Part shown: positions 22,291 to 31,117 of the stretch, one piece after another | Layout of the letters: every line of letters starts with the position of its first letter | Position numbering within the stretch: the stretch's first letter is position 1 | Assembly: GCA_037968895.1 (NCBI GenBank) | Contig: JBBKWJ010000194.1 | Location: forward strand, 1-31,286 | Reading direction: 5' to 3' | DNA from: JBBKWJ01 sp037968895 | GTDB lineage: Bacteria; Actinomycetota; Acidimicrobiia; Acidimicrobiales; SZUA-35 | Length of the DNA stretch: 31,286 nt | The notes under the pieces: model-generated | What the model was told of the DNA's origin: nothing | Databases searched by the model: none | What the model saw: the letters and a program-made list of their open reading frames with translations, nothing else | Position numbers and translations under genes: made by a program

Positions 22291-22909
22291 CGAGTTGATC
22301 CTCGGCCGCTTGCCGCACCTGCCAGTCGCGGTCGTCGAGCGCCTTGGTGAGCGCTGCGGTGACTTCGTCTCCGTCGAACGGAGCAAGGGCAATGACAGCC
22401 CGTCGCCGAACTGTTGCCTTGTCGTCGAGGGCCGCCAAAATGGTCTCGAGGCCAGTGTGTAGCGCTCCAAGCGAAGCAACCGCGGCCTCCCGACACAACG
22501 CATCTTTATGGGTAAGCGCCTGGTTCTTGAGGCGATCAATGATCTGGTCGGTGACGGTTCCGCGATCAGCTTCTCCGGCCTCACCAATCACAAAGGCGGC
22601 GGTCTCGGCAATCTGATCTTCGTCACCCAGGCGATCGCATACCGCTGCGACCAGGTCGATGGTGGGAGGAAGTCGTGCTGCGAGTTCGGTCGCTCTCCGC
22701 CGCACGACGGATGACGGATCTGTCAGATACGCTGTCAGAACGTTTGGCGTAAGCACCCCTAACCGGAGGCTTGCGTTGAGGCCAGCGGCCCTGACGTCGT
22801 CTTCGACGCTCGTGAGGGCCATCTCAACTACATCTAGGTCGCCGTTGAAACCGGCTTCGATCGTTTGCACCAAAGTGGGTGGTTTCGATTGGGGGTGGTG
22901 GAAGCTCAC
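22271..22909 (-). CDS. HEAT-repeat protein
   Basis: A 212-residue all-helical protein from a GTG start. At least four repeats of about 31-35 residues are visible, with the pattern L...D(P/R)...VRRRA...LA.L (for example DPSSVVRRRATELAARL, DKATVRRRAVIALAPF, DDRDWQVRQAAEDQLA). Such proteins are scaffolds for protein-protein contacts. No catalytic motif or membrane helix is seen. It converges on mreB with a 20-base overlap; no partner can be named. Confidence 0.8.
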   Translation of the reverse strand: MSFHHPQSKPPTLVQTIEAGFNGDLDVVEMALTSVEDDVRAAGLNASLRLGVLTPNVLTAYLTDPSSVVRRRATELAARLPPTIDLVAAVCDRLGDEDQIAETAAFVIGEAGEADRGTVTDQIIDRLKNQALTHKDALCREAAVASLGALHTGLETILAALDDKATVRRRAVIALAPFDGDEVTAALTKALDDRDWQVRQAAEDQLANDEND

Positions 22910-23005
22910 AAGATCTGGAATGCTAGTTGATGTAGGTCCGCGTCGCGGACCTATCTTCCGCTACACCCGTCGGGCGCCCGCCCCGGCGAAAGAAGGAGCA
23001 GCAGC

Positions 23006-23467
23006 GTGTCCCATATGGTGATCTACCGGGGGCCTGACAGCAAAGTCGGCTACCACCAAACAGACGATATCCACGACGCCGTGTCGTTCGTAGAACAGCT
23101 ACGCAACGAAGATGGTGTTGAACACGCCAGAATTTTCCGGCTTGAAGAAGTTAATTTCGAATACCGTCCATACTTCCGCGTCGAGCTGAAGGCTGGCGGT
23201 CCGGCTCTCGCCTCAGCCCCCGCCGCGGCCGCAGTCGGTACCGCGCGCGATTCGCAGGGCACACCCGCCGCTGCTGCTGCCGCGGTTGCGACCGAAGCGC
23301 CTGCAGCCAGGGACGCAATTGTCGACACCCCGCCAACGCCGCCCGCAACCTCATTTAGTGAGGCCGCGAGCGTCAAGGTTGAGGAAAAGGTCGACGAGAA
23401 GACCGAGCCACCATCTGCTGAGCCAGAAAACGGTGTGAGCGCTCGTCGAGGCCTTTTCGGCCGCTAG
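23006..23467 (+). CDS. Small conserved-looking protein with Ala/Pro-rich tail
   Basis: A 153-residue protein, family not recognised. GTG 23006 has AAGGAG 7 bases upstream; ATG 23015 is the alternative. Residues 1-70 form a compact domain (MVIYRGPDSKVGYHQTDDI...DAVSFVEQLRN...FRLEEVNFEYRPYFRVEL). The rest is low-complexity Ala/Pro/Glu, ending RRGLFGR. It is cytoplasmic by composition. A strong bidirectional terminator follows. Confidence 0.7.
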   Translation: MSHMVIYRGPDSKVGYHQTDDIHDAVSFVEQLRNEDGVEHARIFRLEEVNFEYRPYFRVELKAGGPALASAPAAAAVGTARDSQGTPAAAAAAVATEAPAARDAIVDTPPTPPATSFSEAASVKVEEKVDEKTEPPSAEPENGVSARRGLFGR

Positions 23468-23530
23468 CGTTCACCAACGTGCGAGTGGTTTGGCGGGGCA
23501 GCCGAACCATCTGGCAAAAAGAAATGCAAC

Positions 23531-23565
23531 ACAGGCTGACTCCCAGCGGGCTGGGGTCAGCCTGT
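23531..23565. terminator. Strong bidirectional terminator hairpin
   Basis: ACAGGCTGACTCCCAG, loop CGGG, CTGGGGTCAGCCTGT forms a 15-bp stem with one bulged T. It lies between convergent genes ending at 23467 and 23611. On the minus strand it is followed by a T-rich run (complement of CAAAAAGAAATG, about 23515-23526), as expected for a factor-independent terminator of the small membrane gene. Confidence 0.8.
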
Positions 23566-23610
23566 ACCGCGTTTGGAACTATGAGCGCACAGCTGAGTAG
23601 CGTGAGGGAA

Positions 23611-23781
23611 TTAGCCGGCCGCGCGTTCGAGGATGAAAAGTGCAAAGAGCGCACTTGCACCCAGGATGGCGGCAAGGGCGAAGCCCAAGATGATGACAAT
23701 CGAGCCTAAACTCATCAACGCAGTAAGCCGTCGCCAAATTGGGGTGCGGACCTTGGGGAGCTTGGTCTCTGTTGTCGACAT
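23611..23781 (-). CDS. Small single-pass membrane protein
   Basis: 56 residues from ATG 23781: a polar, basic N-terminus (MSTTETKLPKVRTPIWRRL) then a long hydrophobic stretch (SLGSIVIILGFALAAILGASALFALFIL) ending ERAAG. The pattern is N-in, one long or two short membrane helices. A GTG at 23823 could extend it by 14 residues. It is divergent from the PDZ/S16 protease gene. Function unknown; very short genes of this kind are often missed. Confidence 0.65.
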   Translation of the reverse strand: MSTTETKLPKVRTPIWRRLTALMSLGSIVIILGFALAAILGASALFALFILERAAG

Positions 23782-23855
23782 TCGAATCATCTCACGGGAA
23801 CGTGCCAATGAGCGATTGCTCACGGCGCACGCAAGCTTACCGATAGGCGTCTTGC

Positions 23856-25019
23856 ATGTCTGGAACTAATGAAGGCAATCGCCAATCGGACCACGATGCT
23901 GGCCATACCGTAGCTGCCGACGAAGTCGCAGCAGCGGCAGCCATGCCCGACAACGAAGTAGACAAAGCAAGCCGTCGGCTTTGGATCGGCCTGACGGCAA
24001 TCGCCTTCTTCACATCGGCGACCATCGTTGCCCTCGGATTCATTATGAAGCCGGGCTACGTCGCCCTTGTGCCCGGAGCGGTGCGTGAGACGGAGCCGCT
24101 CATCGAGGTGCAGGGAACCGAATCTTTTGCCAGCCCCGGCGAGTTGTTTTACACGACCGTTCGCCTGAGGCAAGACCTCAGCTGGTGGGAGTACCTCTTC
24201 ACGAAGCAGAACGGCGATGCCGACCTGATCGAGGAGGAGCTCATCCTTGGTGATCGGTCGGGCGAGGAGATGATCCAACAGAACCTGGTGATGATGACCG
24301 ACTCGAAAGACGTTGCGGTTGCGGTCGCCCTGAATCGCCTCGGCTACGACACAATTACTTCCGACGGCGTGCACATCGTCGAAATCGTCCCTGGGTCATC
24401 AGCGGCTGGCGGGCTCGAAGTGGGCGATGTCGTCATCGGGCTCGATGGCGAGCCAATGGTGGCCGCAATTGATCTGGTAAACGCGATCAACGAACGACCG
24501 ATCGGAACCGAAGTGGTGATCTCGGTTGAACGGGGCGACGAAATACTCGATATCACTCTCACTCTTGGACAACGAGACGACGGCACTCCGGGGGCCTTCC
24601 TTGGTGTCGCTCCGGTCGACCGCATTGACATCGTGAAGACCGCGCCATTCGAGGTCGACATCCAGTCTGGCAGCGTTGGCGGTCCATCGGCTGGCCTTGC
24701 GTTCACGCTTGCCGTGCTCGACGCCCTGACCGAGGGCGATCTCACCGGTGGCCACGAGATTGCGGTCACCGGCACGATTAGCCCGACTGGTGCCGTCGGG
24801 TCGATCGGCGGAATCATGCAGAAGATCGCGGCGGTTGTTGATACTGATGCCGAGGCCTTTATCGTGCCAGCCGCGCAAGGAGAGGAAGAGCTGGCGCGGG
24901 TTCGGGCCAGGGCTGGCGACGACGTCGACGTCTATCCCGTTGCCAATCTGGAAGAGGCGCTCGACGTTCTTAAGAGCCTCGGCGGGAACGTCGAAAGTAT
25001 CGCCGCATATCAGAGCTAG
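23856..25019 (+). CDS. Membrane-anchored PDZ and Lon-type (S16) serine protease
   Basis: A 387-residue protein: cytoplasmic tail 1-40, membrane helix 42-64, a beta-rich exported region, PDZ domain (about 165-240; IVEIVPGSSAAGGLEVGDVVIGLDG) and an S16 (Lon) proteolytic domain (about 265-375). The catalytic dyad is visible: Ser278 in GSVGGPSAGL and Lys323 in GTISPTGAVGSIGGIMQKIAA. This is the YlbL/PDZ-Lon family of actinobacteria and Bacillus, thought to process envelope proteins. There is no AAA ATPase domain, as usual for this family. TAGGCG 6 bases upstream is a weak -10. Confidence 0.92.
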   Translation: MSGTNEGNRQSDHDAGHTVAADEVAAAAAMPDNEVDKASRRLWIGLTAIAFFTSATIVALGFIMKPGYVALVPGAVRETEPLIEVQGTESFASPGELFYTTVRLRQDLSWWEYLFTKQNGDADLIEEELILGDRSGEEMIQQNLVMMTDSKDVAVAVALNRLGYDTITSDGVHIVEIVPGSSAAGGLEVGDVVIGLDGEPMVAAIDLVNAINERPIGTEVVISVERGDEILDITLTLGQRDDGTPGAFLGVAPVDRIDIVKTAPFEVDIQSGSVGGPSAGLAFTLAVLDALTEGDLTGGHEIAVTGTISPTGAVGSIGGIMQKIAAVVDTDAEAFIVPAAQGEEELARVRARAGDDVDVYPVANLEEALDVLKSLGGNVESIAAYQS

Positions 25020-25072
25020 GCGTATCTCGAATCAAACCAGGTGGATGGCACAAGTCACGTCACTTCAGCCTC

Positions 25073-25078
25073 TACTAT
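25073..25078 (+). promoter_or_regulatory. Putative -10 box (TACTAT) of the DivIVA-like gene, leaderless
   Basis: TACTAT ends 7 bases before the ATG at 25086, with no Shine-Dalgarno sequence. Confidence 0.5.
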
Positions 25079-25085
25079 CTGATGC

Positions 25086-27263
25086 ATGCAGCCCTTCGGA
25101 GAAGTCAAGCTCGATGCCACTGAGATCGAGCAACGCGAGTTTGATACCTCGTTCCGAGGCTATGACCAGACTTCTGTTAGGGAGTACCTGCGGAAGCTAG
25201 CGAACACGCTTCGATCAGTTGACCATGCGAGCTCAGGCATTGCGACGAGCCTCGCCCAGCTCGAAGACCAGAACCAGCTTCTCGAAGCTGAACTCTCTGA
25301 AGCTCGTGAAATTCTCGCTCAGTCAACGACTACGTCCACCAACGAACCTGAGGCAGAGCCAATAGCTCAAGGTTTCGCTGGTATGGATGAAGACGAGCTC
25401 GATCAGCTTCTTGGTGAGGAAACAGCTCGAGTTCTGACATCGGCCAGACATTCGGGCAACGAGATCGTGGCCCGAGCCCAAGCGAAGGCTGAGGCGATCG
25501 AAGAAGCAGCGGCCACCGCGAAGGCAGCAGCCGAAGCGGAAGCCGCAAACATTCGTGAGACCGCAGCGGCCGAGGCTGCAACCCTGCGCGACAACGCCGC
25601 GAAGGAAGCAAACGAAGCTCGAGAAGCTGCGCTCGCCGACGCGAAGTCGAAGCGCGAAGCAACAGAACTACTTGCTGCGAGCGGCAGGGAAGAGGCGAGT
25701 CAGAAGGCAACCCAGATCGTTAGTGCAGCTCAGTCTGAGGCCGATGAGGTTAGGCGTGCCGCTAGCCAAGACGCCGAGGCCGCCAAGAGCGCAGCCGATG
25801 ACCTTCGGGCCAACGCCGAGAAAGTAGCGGAAGCAATCAAAGCAGAGGCCGACGCCGATTCTGCAGCAGCACAAGATGCCGCTCGCGAGCACGCCAGATC
25901 AATGCTTGTCGAGGCCCAGTCGGTACGCGAGAAGGTTCTGTCCGATCTGGTGCAGCGGCGACGCGTCGCCCGGCAGCAGCTCGACGGAGCGAAGGCCGCT
26001 CGAGATCGGTTGGCTCGTTCGCTTGCGATCGTTCGCCAACAGATCGACGAGGCCAACACCGAACTACAGCTCTCTGTTCCCGAAGCAAGAGTGGCGATGG
26101 AAACCATCGTTCGCCGGGAAAATGCGGCTGAAGACGAACAAGACGTTGCCACCTTGGTCAGGGAGCTCGACGAAGGCTCTCCTGAGCCGGGTGGAGCGCA
26201 GTCGGGCTCATCGAAACCGGCGCCGAAGCCAAAGACGACGGTTTCGACCGGTTCGGCGGCAATGGCAACCCCGAAGCGGGCTGCCCCAATCGTCGACGAG
26301 ACCAGCCTCGATTCCGGCGAAGTCGATGATCCAGATCTCACCGAAACAGCCGGAGCCGAAACCCAAGACCTCGACGACATTTTCGCGAGAATTCGCGATG
26401 AGTCCGTGGCTGAGCCCGCTGATCCTGCTGACGCACCGACAGAAGCGACGAAAACGGAGGACTCGGCCGAATCGTCGGACAGCGCGTCGAGTCGACGAAA
26501 GGCCAAGCGCACCGCAGCTCGGGGTGCGGCTGCCGTCGTTGCTCCCGTGAGCGATGAGGTCGCCGAATCATCCGAATCTGAGGAGGATGCCGAGAAGGTG
26601 TCGCAGGAACCAGCGCCTCCTGGCGTGTTCCGTGACCGAGACGTCACTATGACCAAACTCGGACCCGATGTGCGTCGCCACATTAAGCGCACGTTTGCCG
26701 ATGACCAGAGCGATGTGCTCGACCGGCTCCGCACCGGGAAGGGAAAGCCTGCCATTGAAGAGCTTGCCCCGAAACAGAAGCTCATTGTCAATGTGATCGA
26801 CGCTCTCACTCCCGGGCTGAATAAGGCCGCAATTCGTGGCTCAGGTTCGCTCGGCGACGGAAGTGGGGCCGATGTCACCAAATTGGTCGAGGAGATAGCG
26901 GTTCAGCTCGTCGATCCGTTTAGAAGCAAGCTTGAATTGATCGTCGCTCGGGCTGACGAAGATCGAGAAGAACTTCTCGAACCAGTTCGCTCGATTTATC
27001 GCGAGCTTCGTGGGTCCACGCTCACCGAAGTAGCCGATGACGGTCTTGCGGCCGCATTTGCGCTCGGGCTCTACGAATCGATCGACGGCAAGGCCGAAAT
27101 TCGTTGGGATAGCGACCCTCGGGTCAAGCCTGGCGCCGAATGCTACGACAACACGCTGGCCGGAGCGGTAACGAAGGGGCAGCCGTTCCCGACTGGGCAC
27201 ACCCACCCGCTCGGTGAGCCAGGATGCCGGTGCCTCGTAGTGCCCGAATCCTACGCTGAGTGA
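25086..27263 (+). CDS. DivIVA-like coiled-coil protein with phage MuF-like C-terminal domain
   Basis: A 725-residue protein. Residues about 15-50 (REFDTSFRGYDQTSVREYLRKL) resemble the DivIVA/Wag31 N-terminal domain, which targets curved membrane and nucleates polar or septal complexes. Residues about 60-350 are an Ala/Glu-rich coiled coil, and about 355-510 a disordered acidic linker. The C-terminal domain (about 514-725) is conserved-looking and helical, ending in a Cys/His motif: RVKPGAECYDNTLAG, then GHTHPLGEPGCRCLVVP (C686, H705, H707, C714, C716). That motif is the signature of phage Mu F/SPP1 gp7-type minor head proteins (RVxxxC...LxG...HPxCRC). No other phage gene is nearby. It precedes UPF0182. 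Confidence 0.75.
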   Translation: MQPFGEVKLDATEIEQREFDTSFRGYDQTSVREYLRKLANTLRSVDHASSGIATSLAQLEDQNQLLEAELSEAREILAQSTTTSTNEPEAEPIAQGFAGMDEDELDQLLGEETARVLTSARHSGNEIVARAQAKAEAIEEAAATAKAAAEAEAANIRETAAAEAATLRDNAAKEANEAREAALADAKSKREATELLAASGREEASQKATQIVSAAQSEADEVRRAASQDAEAAKSAADDLRANAEKVAEAIKAEADADSAAAQDAAREHARSMLVEAQSVREKVLSDLVQRRRVARQQLDGAKAARDRLARSLAIVRQQIDEANTELQLSVPEARVAMETIVRRENAAEDEQDVATLVRELDEGSPEPGGAQSGSSKPAPKPKTTVSTGSAAMATPKRAAPIVDETSLDSGEVDDPDLTETAGAETQDLDDIFARIRDESVAEPADPADAPTEATKTEDSAESSDSASSRRKAKRTAARGAAAVVAPVSDEVAESSESEEDAEKVSQEPAPPGVFRDRDVTMTKLGPDVRRHIKRTFADDQSDVLDRLRTGKGKPAIEELAPKQKLIVNVIDALTPGLNKAAIRGSGSLGDGSGADVTKLVEEIAVQLVDPFRSKLELIVARADEDREELLEPVRSIYRELRGSTLTEVADDGLAAAFALGLYESIDGKAEIRWDSDPRVKPGAECYDNTLAGAVTKGQPFPTGHTHPLGEPGCRCLVVPESYAE

Positions 27264-27306
27264 CACACAGACCATTCCTCGCCCTCCGGGTTGAGGTTTG
27301 GTCAGC

Positions 27307-27312
27307 TAGCCT
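27307..27312 (+). promoter_or_regulatory. Putative -10 box (TAGCCT) of the UPF0182 gene
   Basis: TAGCCT ends 9 bases before the ATG at 27322, so the leader would be only a few bases long. Confidence 0.4.
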
Positions 27313-27321
27313 TGCGCCACA

Positions 27322-30201
27322 ATGGCTGCTACGTATCGCCCTCGAAGTATGACCCGTGCACGCAAGATCACCACAGCTGTGGTGATTGCGTTCTTTGTGC
27401 TGCTGCTCTCAAGCAGCGGGATTGCCCGTCTCTATACCGACTATCTATGGTTTGACGCCCTCAACTCGAGCCAGGTGTGGACGACCCTCATCGGCACCAA
27501 ACTGTGGTTAGCGCTGACTTTCTCGGTCGTATTCTCGGCCATGCTTTGGGGCAACTTATATCTCGCTGGCCGGTTAGCGCCAGAGGTTCGACCGCTGACG
27601 CCCGAAGACGATCTTCTTGAGCGATACCACTCGCTAGTTGGCAACAACGGCGGACGAGTGCGAATCGCGATTTCGGTGCTATTCGGCCTGCTTCTCGGCC
27701 TGAGCACTGCGGGCCAATGGAACCCGTGGATCCTCTTCCGTAACGGAAGCGATTTCGGCGTTGTCGATCCAGTGTTTGGCAAGGATGCCTCGTTCTACGT
27801 CTTCCGGCTGCCATTCTGGAATTTCCTTGTCAACTGGACCTTCACCGCGATCATTTTCACCATCGTCTTTACGGTCGCCGCCCACTATCTCAATGGCGGA
27901 ATCCGAGCGTCAAACATGACGAATCGAGTGTCCGAAGGCGCCAAGATCCATCTCTCGGTTCTGATCGCTTTGCTGGCGCTGGTTCGGGCGGTTATGTATC
28001 ACCTCGACCGCTTTGACCTGCTGACCCAGACCGGGGGCGTCGTCGACGGAGCCCTGGCGACTGACCTCACCGTCCGTCTCCCTGCGCTCAACTTACTAAC
28101 GGCAATATCTGTCTTCGTCGCCGCGCTGTTTGTCGCCAACATCTGGCGCCACGGATGGACACTGCCTGCAGTGGCCGTCGGTCTTTGGCTTGTGGTGAGT
28201 ATTTCAGCGGGCGCAATCTTTCCCGCCGTTTACCAGCGGATCCGTGTCCAGCCTGAACGCACCACTCGTGAGGCCGAATACGTGTCGCGCAACATCGATG
28301 CGACGCTCTTTGCGTACGGCCTCGACTCGTCGCGGCTCACAGTCGAGAACTACGAATACGTCGACGACTTCACGACTGACACACTCACCGAGAACGAAGA
28401 CATTTTCGGATCGGTTGCGCTGCTCGACCCTGTGCTCGCTCAGGAGCAGTTCTCCAAGACTCAGTCAGGCAAACCGTTCTACGGCTTCTCCGATGTCCTC
28501 GACGTCGATCGATACAAAAAGGATGGCGTCACCACGCCACTCTTGATTTCAAGTCGTGACCTGATTCCAAGCGTGCTCGAGGACGAGTGGGAGATACAGC
28601 ACATCGTGTATACGCACGGCTATGGCGTTGTTGCCGCAACGGCGAACGACATTGGTCGCGGCGGAGCGCCCGAGTTTGTCGTCTCCGACCTCGGACCGGC
28701 GCTCACCACGGCAGAAGACATCGAGATTGAGCTCACCCAACCGCAGGTCTACTTCGGTGAGAGCTTTGACGGGTACGCGATCGTTGGTGCCACCAGAGAT
28801 GAGATCGACTACGAGTCGGCAACGCAGGGCACATCACGCTACGACGGCGAGGGTGGAATCAAGATCGGGTCGTTCATGCGCAAGGCGGCGTTCGCGCTAC
28901 GTTTCGGCGACCTCAACATCGCCCTCTCAAACTTCCTGACCGAAGACTCTCAGATGATCTTCAAGCGCGATGTGATGGAGCGAGTCAGCGAACTCGCCCC
29001 ATACCTCGGACTCGACCAAGACCCATATCCCGTTGTGCATGACGGTCGGGTCAAGTTCATTGTCGACGCCTACACAACAACGAGCCGATTCCCTTACTCC
29101 GATATTCAAGGCGACCCGATCAGTGGCGAGTTCAACTACATCCGCAACTCGGTAAAGGCCGTCGTCGATGCGTATGACGGCGATGTCACGTTCTATGTCG
29201 TCGACGACAGCGACCCGATCGCCGCGGCTTATGCGAAGGCGTTCCCTGAGCTCTACAGCGAAGCCGACGATATTCCGGCCGACCTTGCCGACAACTTCCG
29301 GTACCCACAGTTCCTCTTCGATGTGCAGTCGTCGGTGTATGCCACCTATCAGGTGTCTGACCCAGTGAGCCTGATCCAGAAGGGGCAGTCGTGGTCGATC
29401 TCCACTCAGCCCCAGACAGAGTCAGACACCTCAACAGTGCCTTCGAGCGATCCGATGGAGCCGCAGTACATGGTGACTCGTTTGCCCGGTGGCGACGAGC
29501 TTGAATTCGTGCTGCAGCGCTCGTTTGTGCCTGCGATCCAGGGGGGCAACGCCGACAACGCTCGACCCGAACTAACGGCGGTGATGTACGCCCGGTCTGA
29601 CCCAGGTCATTACGGCGAACTATTGGTGTATCGCCTCCAGAGCGACAACGTCATCGCTGCTCCCGACCTTGTCGACTCCAATATTCGTAAAGACAGCACT
29701 ATCTCGCAATACATAACTCCGCTCGATCTGCAGGGCTCAACAGTGCAGTTCGGCAACATGGTGACGGTGTTGGTCGACGGCCGAATTGTGTATGTGCGGC
29801 CGCTGTATGTGGAAGCACAAGGTGGCCCAGGGGTGCCAGTGCTTGACACCGTTATCGCGGTATCGGGGTCGAAGATTGCAATGGCAGAGACGCTCGAAGA
29901 AGCGTTGCTTGCCGTTGCCACCGGGGTCGAGCCAGTACTCGTACCTCCAACCGACGATCCTGGCGACACGCCGGTCGAGACGCCAGACACCAGCGCCGAC
30001 CTAGAAGGTCTTTCGATTTCTGAGCTCCTCGGCCGAGCATCTGATGCATTGAATGCAGCCGAGACAATCGACGCCACCGAGGGCGATGCCGAAGAGGCCG
30101 CTCGCTTACGAGCCGATGCTGCGGCAGCCATCATTCGAGTTGAGGAATTATTGGGAATCGACACTGGTTCCAATTCTGATCAAGACTCCGGGGATGCGTA
30201 A
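27322..30201 (+). CDS. UPF0182 (COG1615) multi-pass membrane protein
   Basis: A 959-residue protein. About seven membrane helices lie in the first 310 residues (first: TTAVVIAFFVLLLSSSGIARL, followed by LYTDYLWFDALNSSQVW, a family hallmark). A large extracytoplasmic region (about 310-880) has family motifs such as VSRNIDATLFAYGLD, SSRDLIPSV, FSNFL-type LSNFLTEDSQMIFKRD and LTAVMYARSDPGHYGEL. An acidic tail ends in a helical segment. Length fits the actinobacterial UPF0182 family (about 900-1000). Function is not established, though an envelope role is likely. Probably co-transcribed with msrA 44 bases downstream. Confidence 0.93.
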   Translation: MAATYRPRSMTRARKITTAVVIAFFVLLLSSSGIARLYTDYLWFDALNSSQVWTTLIGTKLWLALTFSVVFSAMLWGNLYLAGRLAPEVRPLTPEDDLLERYHSLVGNNGGRVRIAISVLFGLLLGLSTAGQWNPWILFRNGSDFGVVDPVFGKDASFYVFRLPFWNFLVNWTFTAIIFTIVFTVAAHYLNGGIRASNMTNRVSEGAKIHLSVLIALLALVRAVMYHLDRFDLLTQTGGVVDGALATDLTVRLPALNLLTAISVFVAALFVANIWRHGWTLPAVAVGLWLVVSISAGAIFPAVYQRIRVQPERTTREAEYVSRNIDATLFAYGLDSSRLTVENYEYVDDFTTDTLTENEDIFGSVALLDPVLAQEQFSKTQSGKPFYGFSDVLDVDRYKKDGVTTPLLISSRDLIPSVLEDEWEIQHIVYTHGYGVVAATANDIGRGGAPEFVVSDLGPALTTAEDIEIELTQPQVYFGESFDGYAIVGATRDEIDYESATQGTSRYDGEGGIKIGSFMRKAAFALRFGDLNIALSNFLTEDSQMIFKRDVMERVSELAPYLGLDQDPYPVVHDGRVKFIVDAYTTTSRFPYSDIQGDPISGEFNYIRNSVKAVVDAYDGDVTFYVVDDSDPIAAAYAKAFPELYSEADDIPADLADNFRYPQFLFDVQSSVYATYQVSDPVSLIQKGQSWSISTQPQTESDTSTVPSSDPMEPQYMVTRLPGGDELEFVLQRSFVPAIQGGNADNARPELTAVMYARSDPGHYGELLVYRLQSDNVIAAPDLVDSNIRKDSTISQYITPLDLQGSTVQFGNMVTVLVDGRIVYVRPLYVEAQGGPGVPVLDTVIAVSGSKIAMAETLEEALLAVATGVEPVLVPPTDDPGDTPVETPDTSADLEGLSISELLGRASDALNAAETIDATEGDAEEAARLRADAAAAIIRVEELLGIDTGSNSDQDSGDA

Positions 30202-30245
30202 CTACGCGGTGCCTCGGGCTCGATTCACCAAGAACAGGAGCAGTT

Positions 30246-30908
30246 ATGTTGTTTCGCAAAGATCCTTCTGGGCTTCAGATTGTGAGCCCCGATCAGGCAC
30301 TTCCTGGTCGTCCTGAGGCAGTGCCCGTCGTCAGCGCCCACACCGTGCTCGGCACCTCGATGGTTGGCCCGTTCCCTGATCACCTCGACACCCTTGTGGT
30401 TGGAATGGGCTGTTTCTGGGGTGCTGAGCGGTTCTTCTGGCAAATGGACGGCGTCTATACGACCGCCGTTGGCTATGCCGGGGGCTCGACCCCTAACCCC
30501 ACCTACAACGAGACCTGCACCGGGCAGACCGGACACACCGAGGCAGTCCTCATTGTGTTCGACCCGGCGAAAGTGTCGCTCGACGACCTCTTCAAGGTCT
30601 TCTGGGAAAACCACGACCCGACAACGCCGAACCAGCAGGGCAACGATCGTGGCACTCAGTACCGCTCGGCGATCTACACCAACTCTGATGAGCAGCTAGC
30701 GGCAGCACTCGCGTCGGCTGAGGCGTATCAAGGCATGTTGGCTGCGAGTGGCTATGGCACGATCTCGACCGAGATTGCGCCGGCCGGAGAGTTCTATTAC
30801 GGCGAGGACTATCACCAGCAGTATCTCCACAAGAACCCGGGCGGCTACTGCAATCATGGGTTCTGCCAGGTCGGCTACGACCGCCAGAGCAAGGCTGGCG
30901 CGAGCTAG
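30246..30908 (+). CDS. msrA: Peptide-methionine (S)-S-oxide reductase MsrA
   Basis: A 220-residue enzyme that reduces methionine-S-sulphoxide in proteins. The catalytic GCFWGAE is at about 56-62; VGYAGGSTPNPTY, TGHTEAV, HDPTTPNQQGNDRGTQYRSAI and the C-terminal GYCNHGFC (resolving cysteines for thioredoxin recycling) are all present. It has the longer N-terminal extension seen in E. coli-type MsrA. AGGAG 5 bases before the ATG fixes the start. It sits after UPF0182, which suggests envelope or oxidative-stress co-expression. Confidence 0.95.
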   Translation: MLFRKDPSGLQIVSPDQALPGRPEAVPVVSAHTVLGTSMVGPFPDHLDTLVVGMGCFWGAERFFWQMDGVYTTAVGYAGGSTPNPTYNETCTGQTGHTEAVLIVFDPAKVSLDDLFKVFWENHDPTTPNQQGNDRGTQYRSAIYTNSDEQLAAALASAEAYQGMLAASGYGTISTEIAPAGEFYYGEDYHQQYLHKNPGGYCNHGFCQVGYDRQSKAGAS

Positions 30909-30957
30909 TCGAATTTTGCCCACATCAAGATGCGTTTGAACGTGAACGCATAGCTCG
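30901..30957 (+). other. Nested inverted repeats over the msrA stop codon
   Basis: CGAGCTA (30901-30907, containing the stop) pairs with TAGCTCG (30951-30957), and inside it ATGCGTT (30930-30936) pairs with AACGCAT (30945-30951). The two stems share one base. This is probably a 3'-end structure. Confidence 0.35.
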
Positions 30958-30960
30958 AAG

Positions 30961-30981
30961 GACCGGCCCCGGTGGCTGGTT
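30961..30981 (+). terminator. Possible terminator after msrA
   Basis: GACCGGC and GCTGGTT form a 7-bp stem (two G-U pairs) followed by a pyrimidine-rich run, CTTCCTGCTTTTCT. Weak but in the expected place. I see no gene in 30909-31105. Confidence 0.35.
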
Positions 30982-31023
30982 CTTCCTGCTTTTCTGGCTC
31001 GGTGTCGTGCCTTATAGCAAGTT

Positions 31024-31047
31024 GGCGCCGAAACGCTAATCAGGTCG
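31024..31047. repeat. 24-bp direct repeat, copy 1
   Basis: Identical to 31094-31117, with a 70-base period. Read on the minus strand it gives RPD-stop followed by CGTTTCGGCGCC, the same as the end of the HNH gene, so it looks like a duplicated gene 3' end. Confidence 0.8.
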
Positions 31048-31082
31048 TTCGTCGACCCTGGCGGGCCGCCGCACTCACCGCC

Positions 31083-31103
31083 TTTCGGCGCTGGGCGCCG
31101 AAA
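31083..31103 (-). terminator. Hairpin just after the HNH gene
   Basis: On the minus strand TTTCGGCGC-CCA-GCGCCGAAA is a perfect 9-bp stem with a 3-base loop, beginning 2 bases after the HNH stop codon. It has no U-tract. Confidence 0.55.
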
Positions 31104-31117
31104 CGCTAATCAGGTCG
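31094..31117. repeat. 24-bp direct repeat, copy 2 (covers the HNH stop codon)
   Basis: Second copy of the 31024-31047 repeat. It contains the last codons and stop of the HNH gene and one arm of its terminator hairpin. Confidence 0.8.

Noticed and set aside
25730..26881. Long open frame (383 codons) on the minus strand opposite the DivIVA-like gene
   Set aside because: Ser/Ala/Arg-rich translation with no domain pattern. It is a mirror of the codon-biased Ala/Glu coiled-coil gene on the plus strand.
31024..31117. CRISPR-like repeats
   Set aside because: Only two copies, and they coincide with a gene 3' end and its terminator hairpin.
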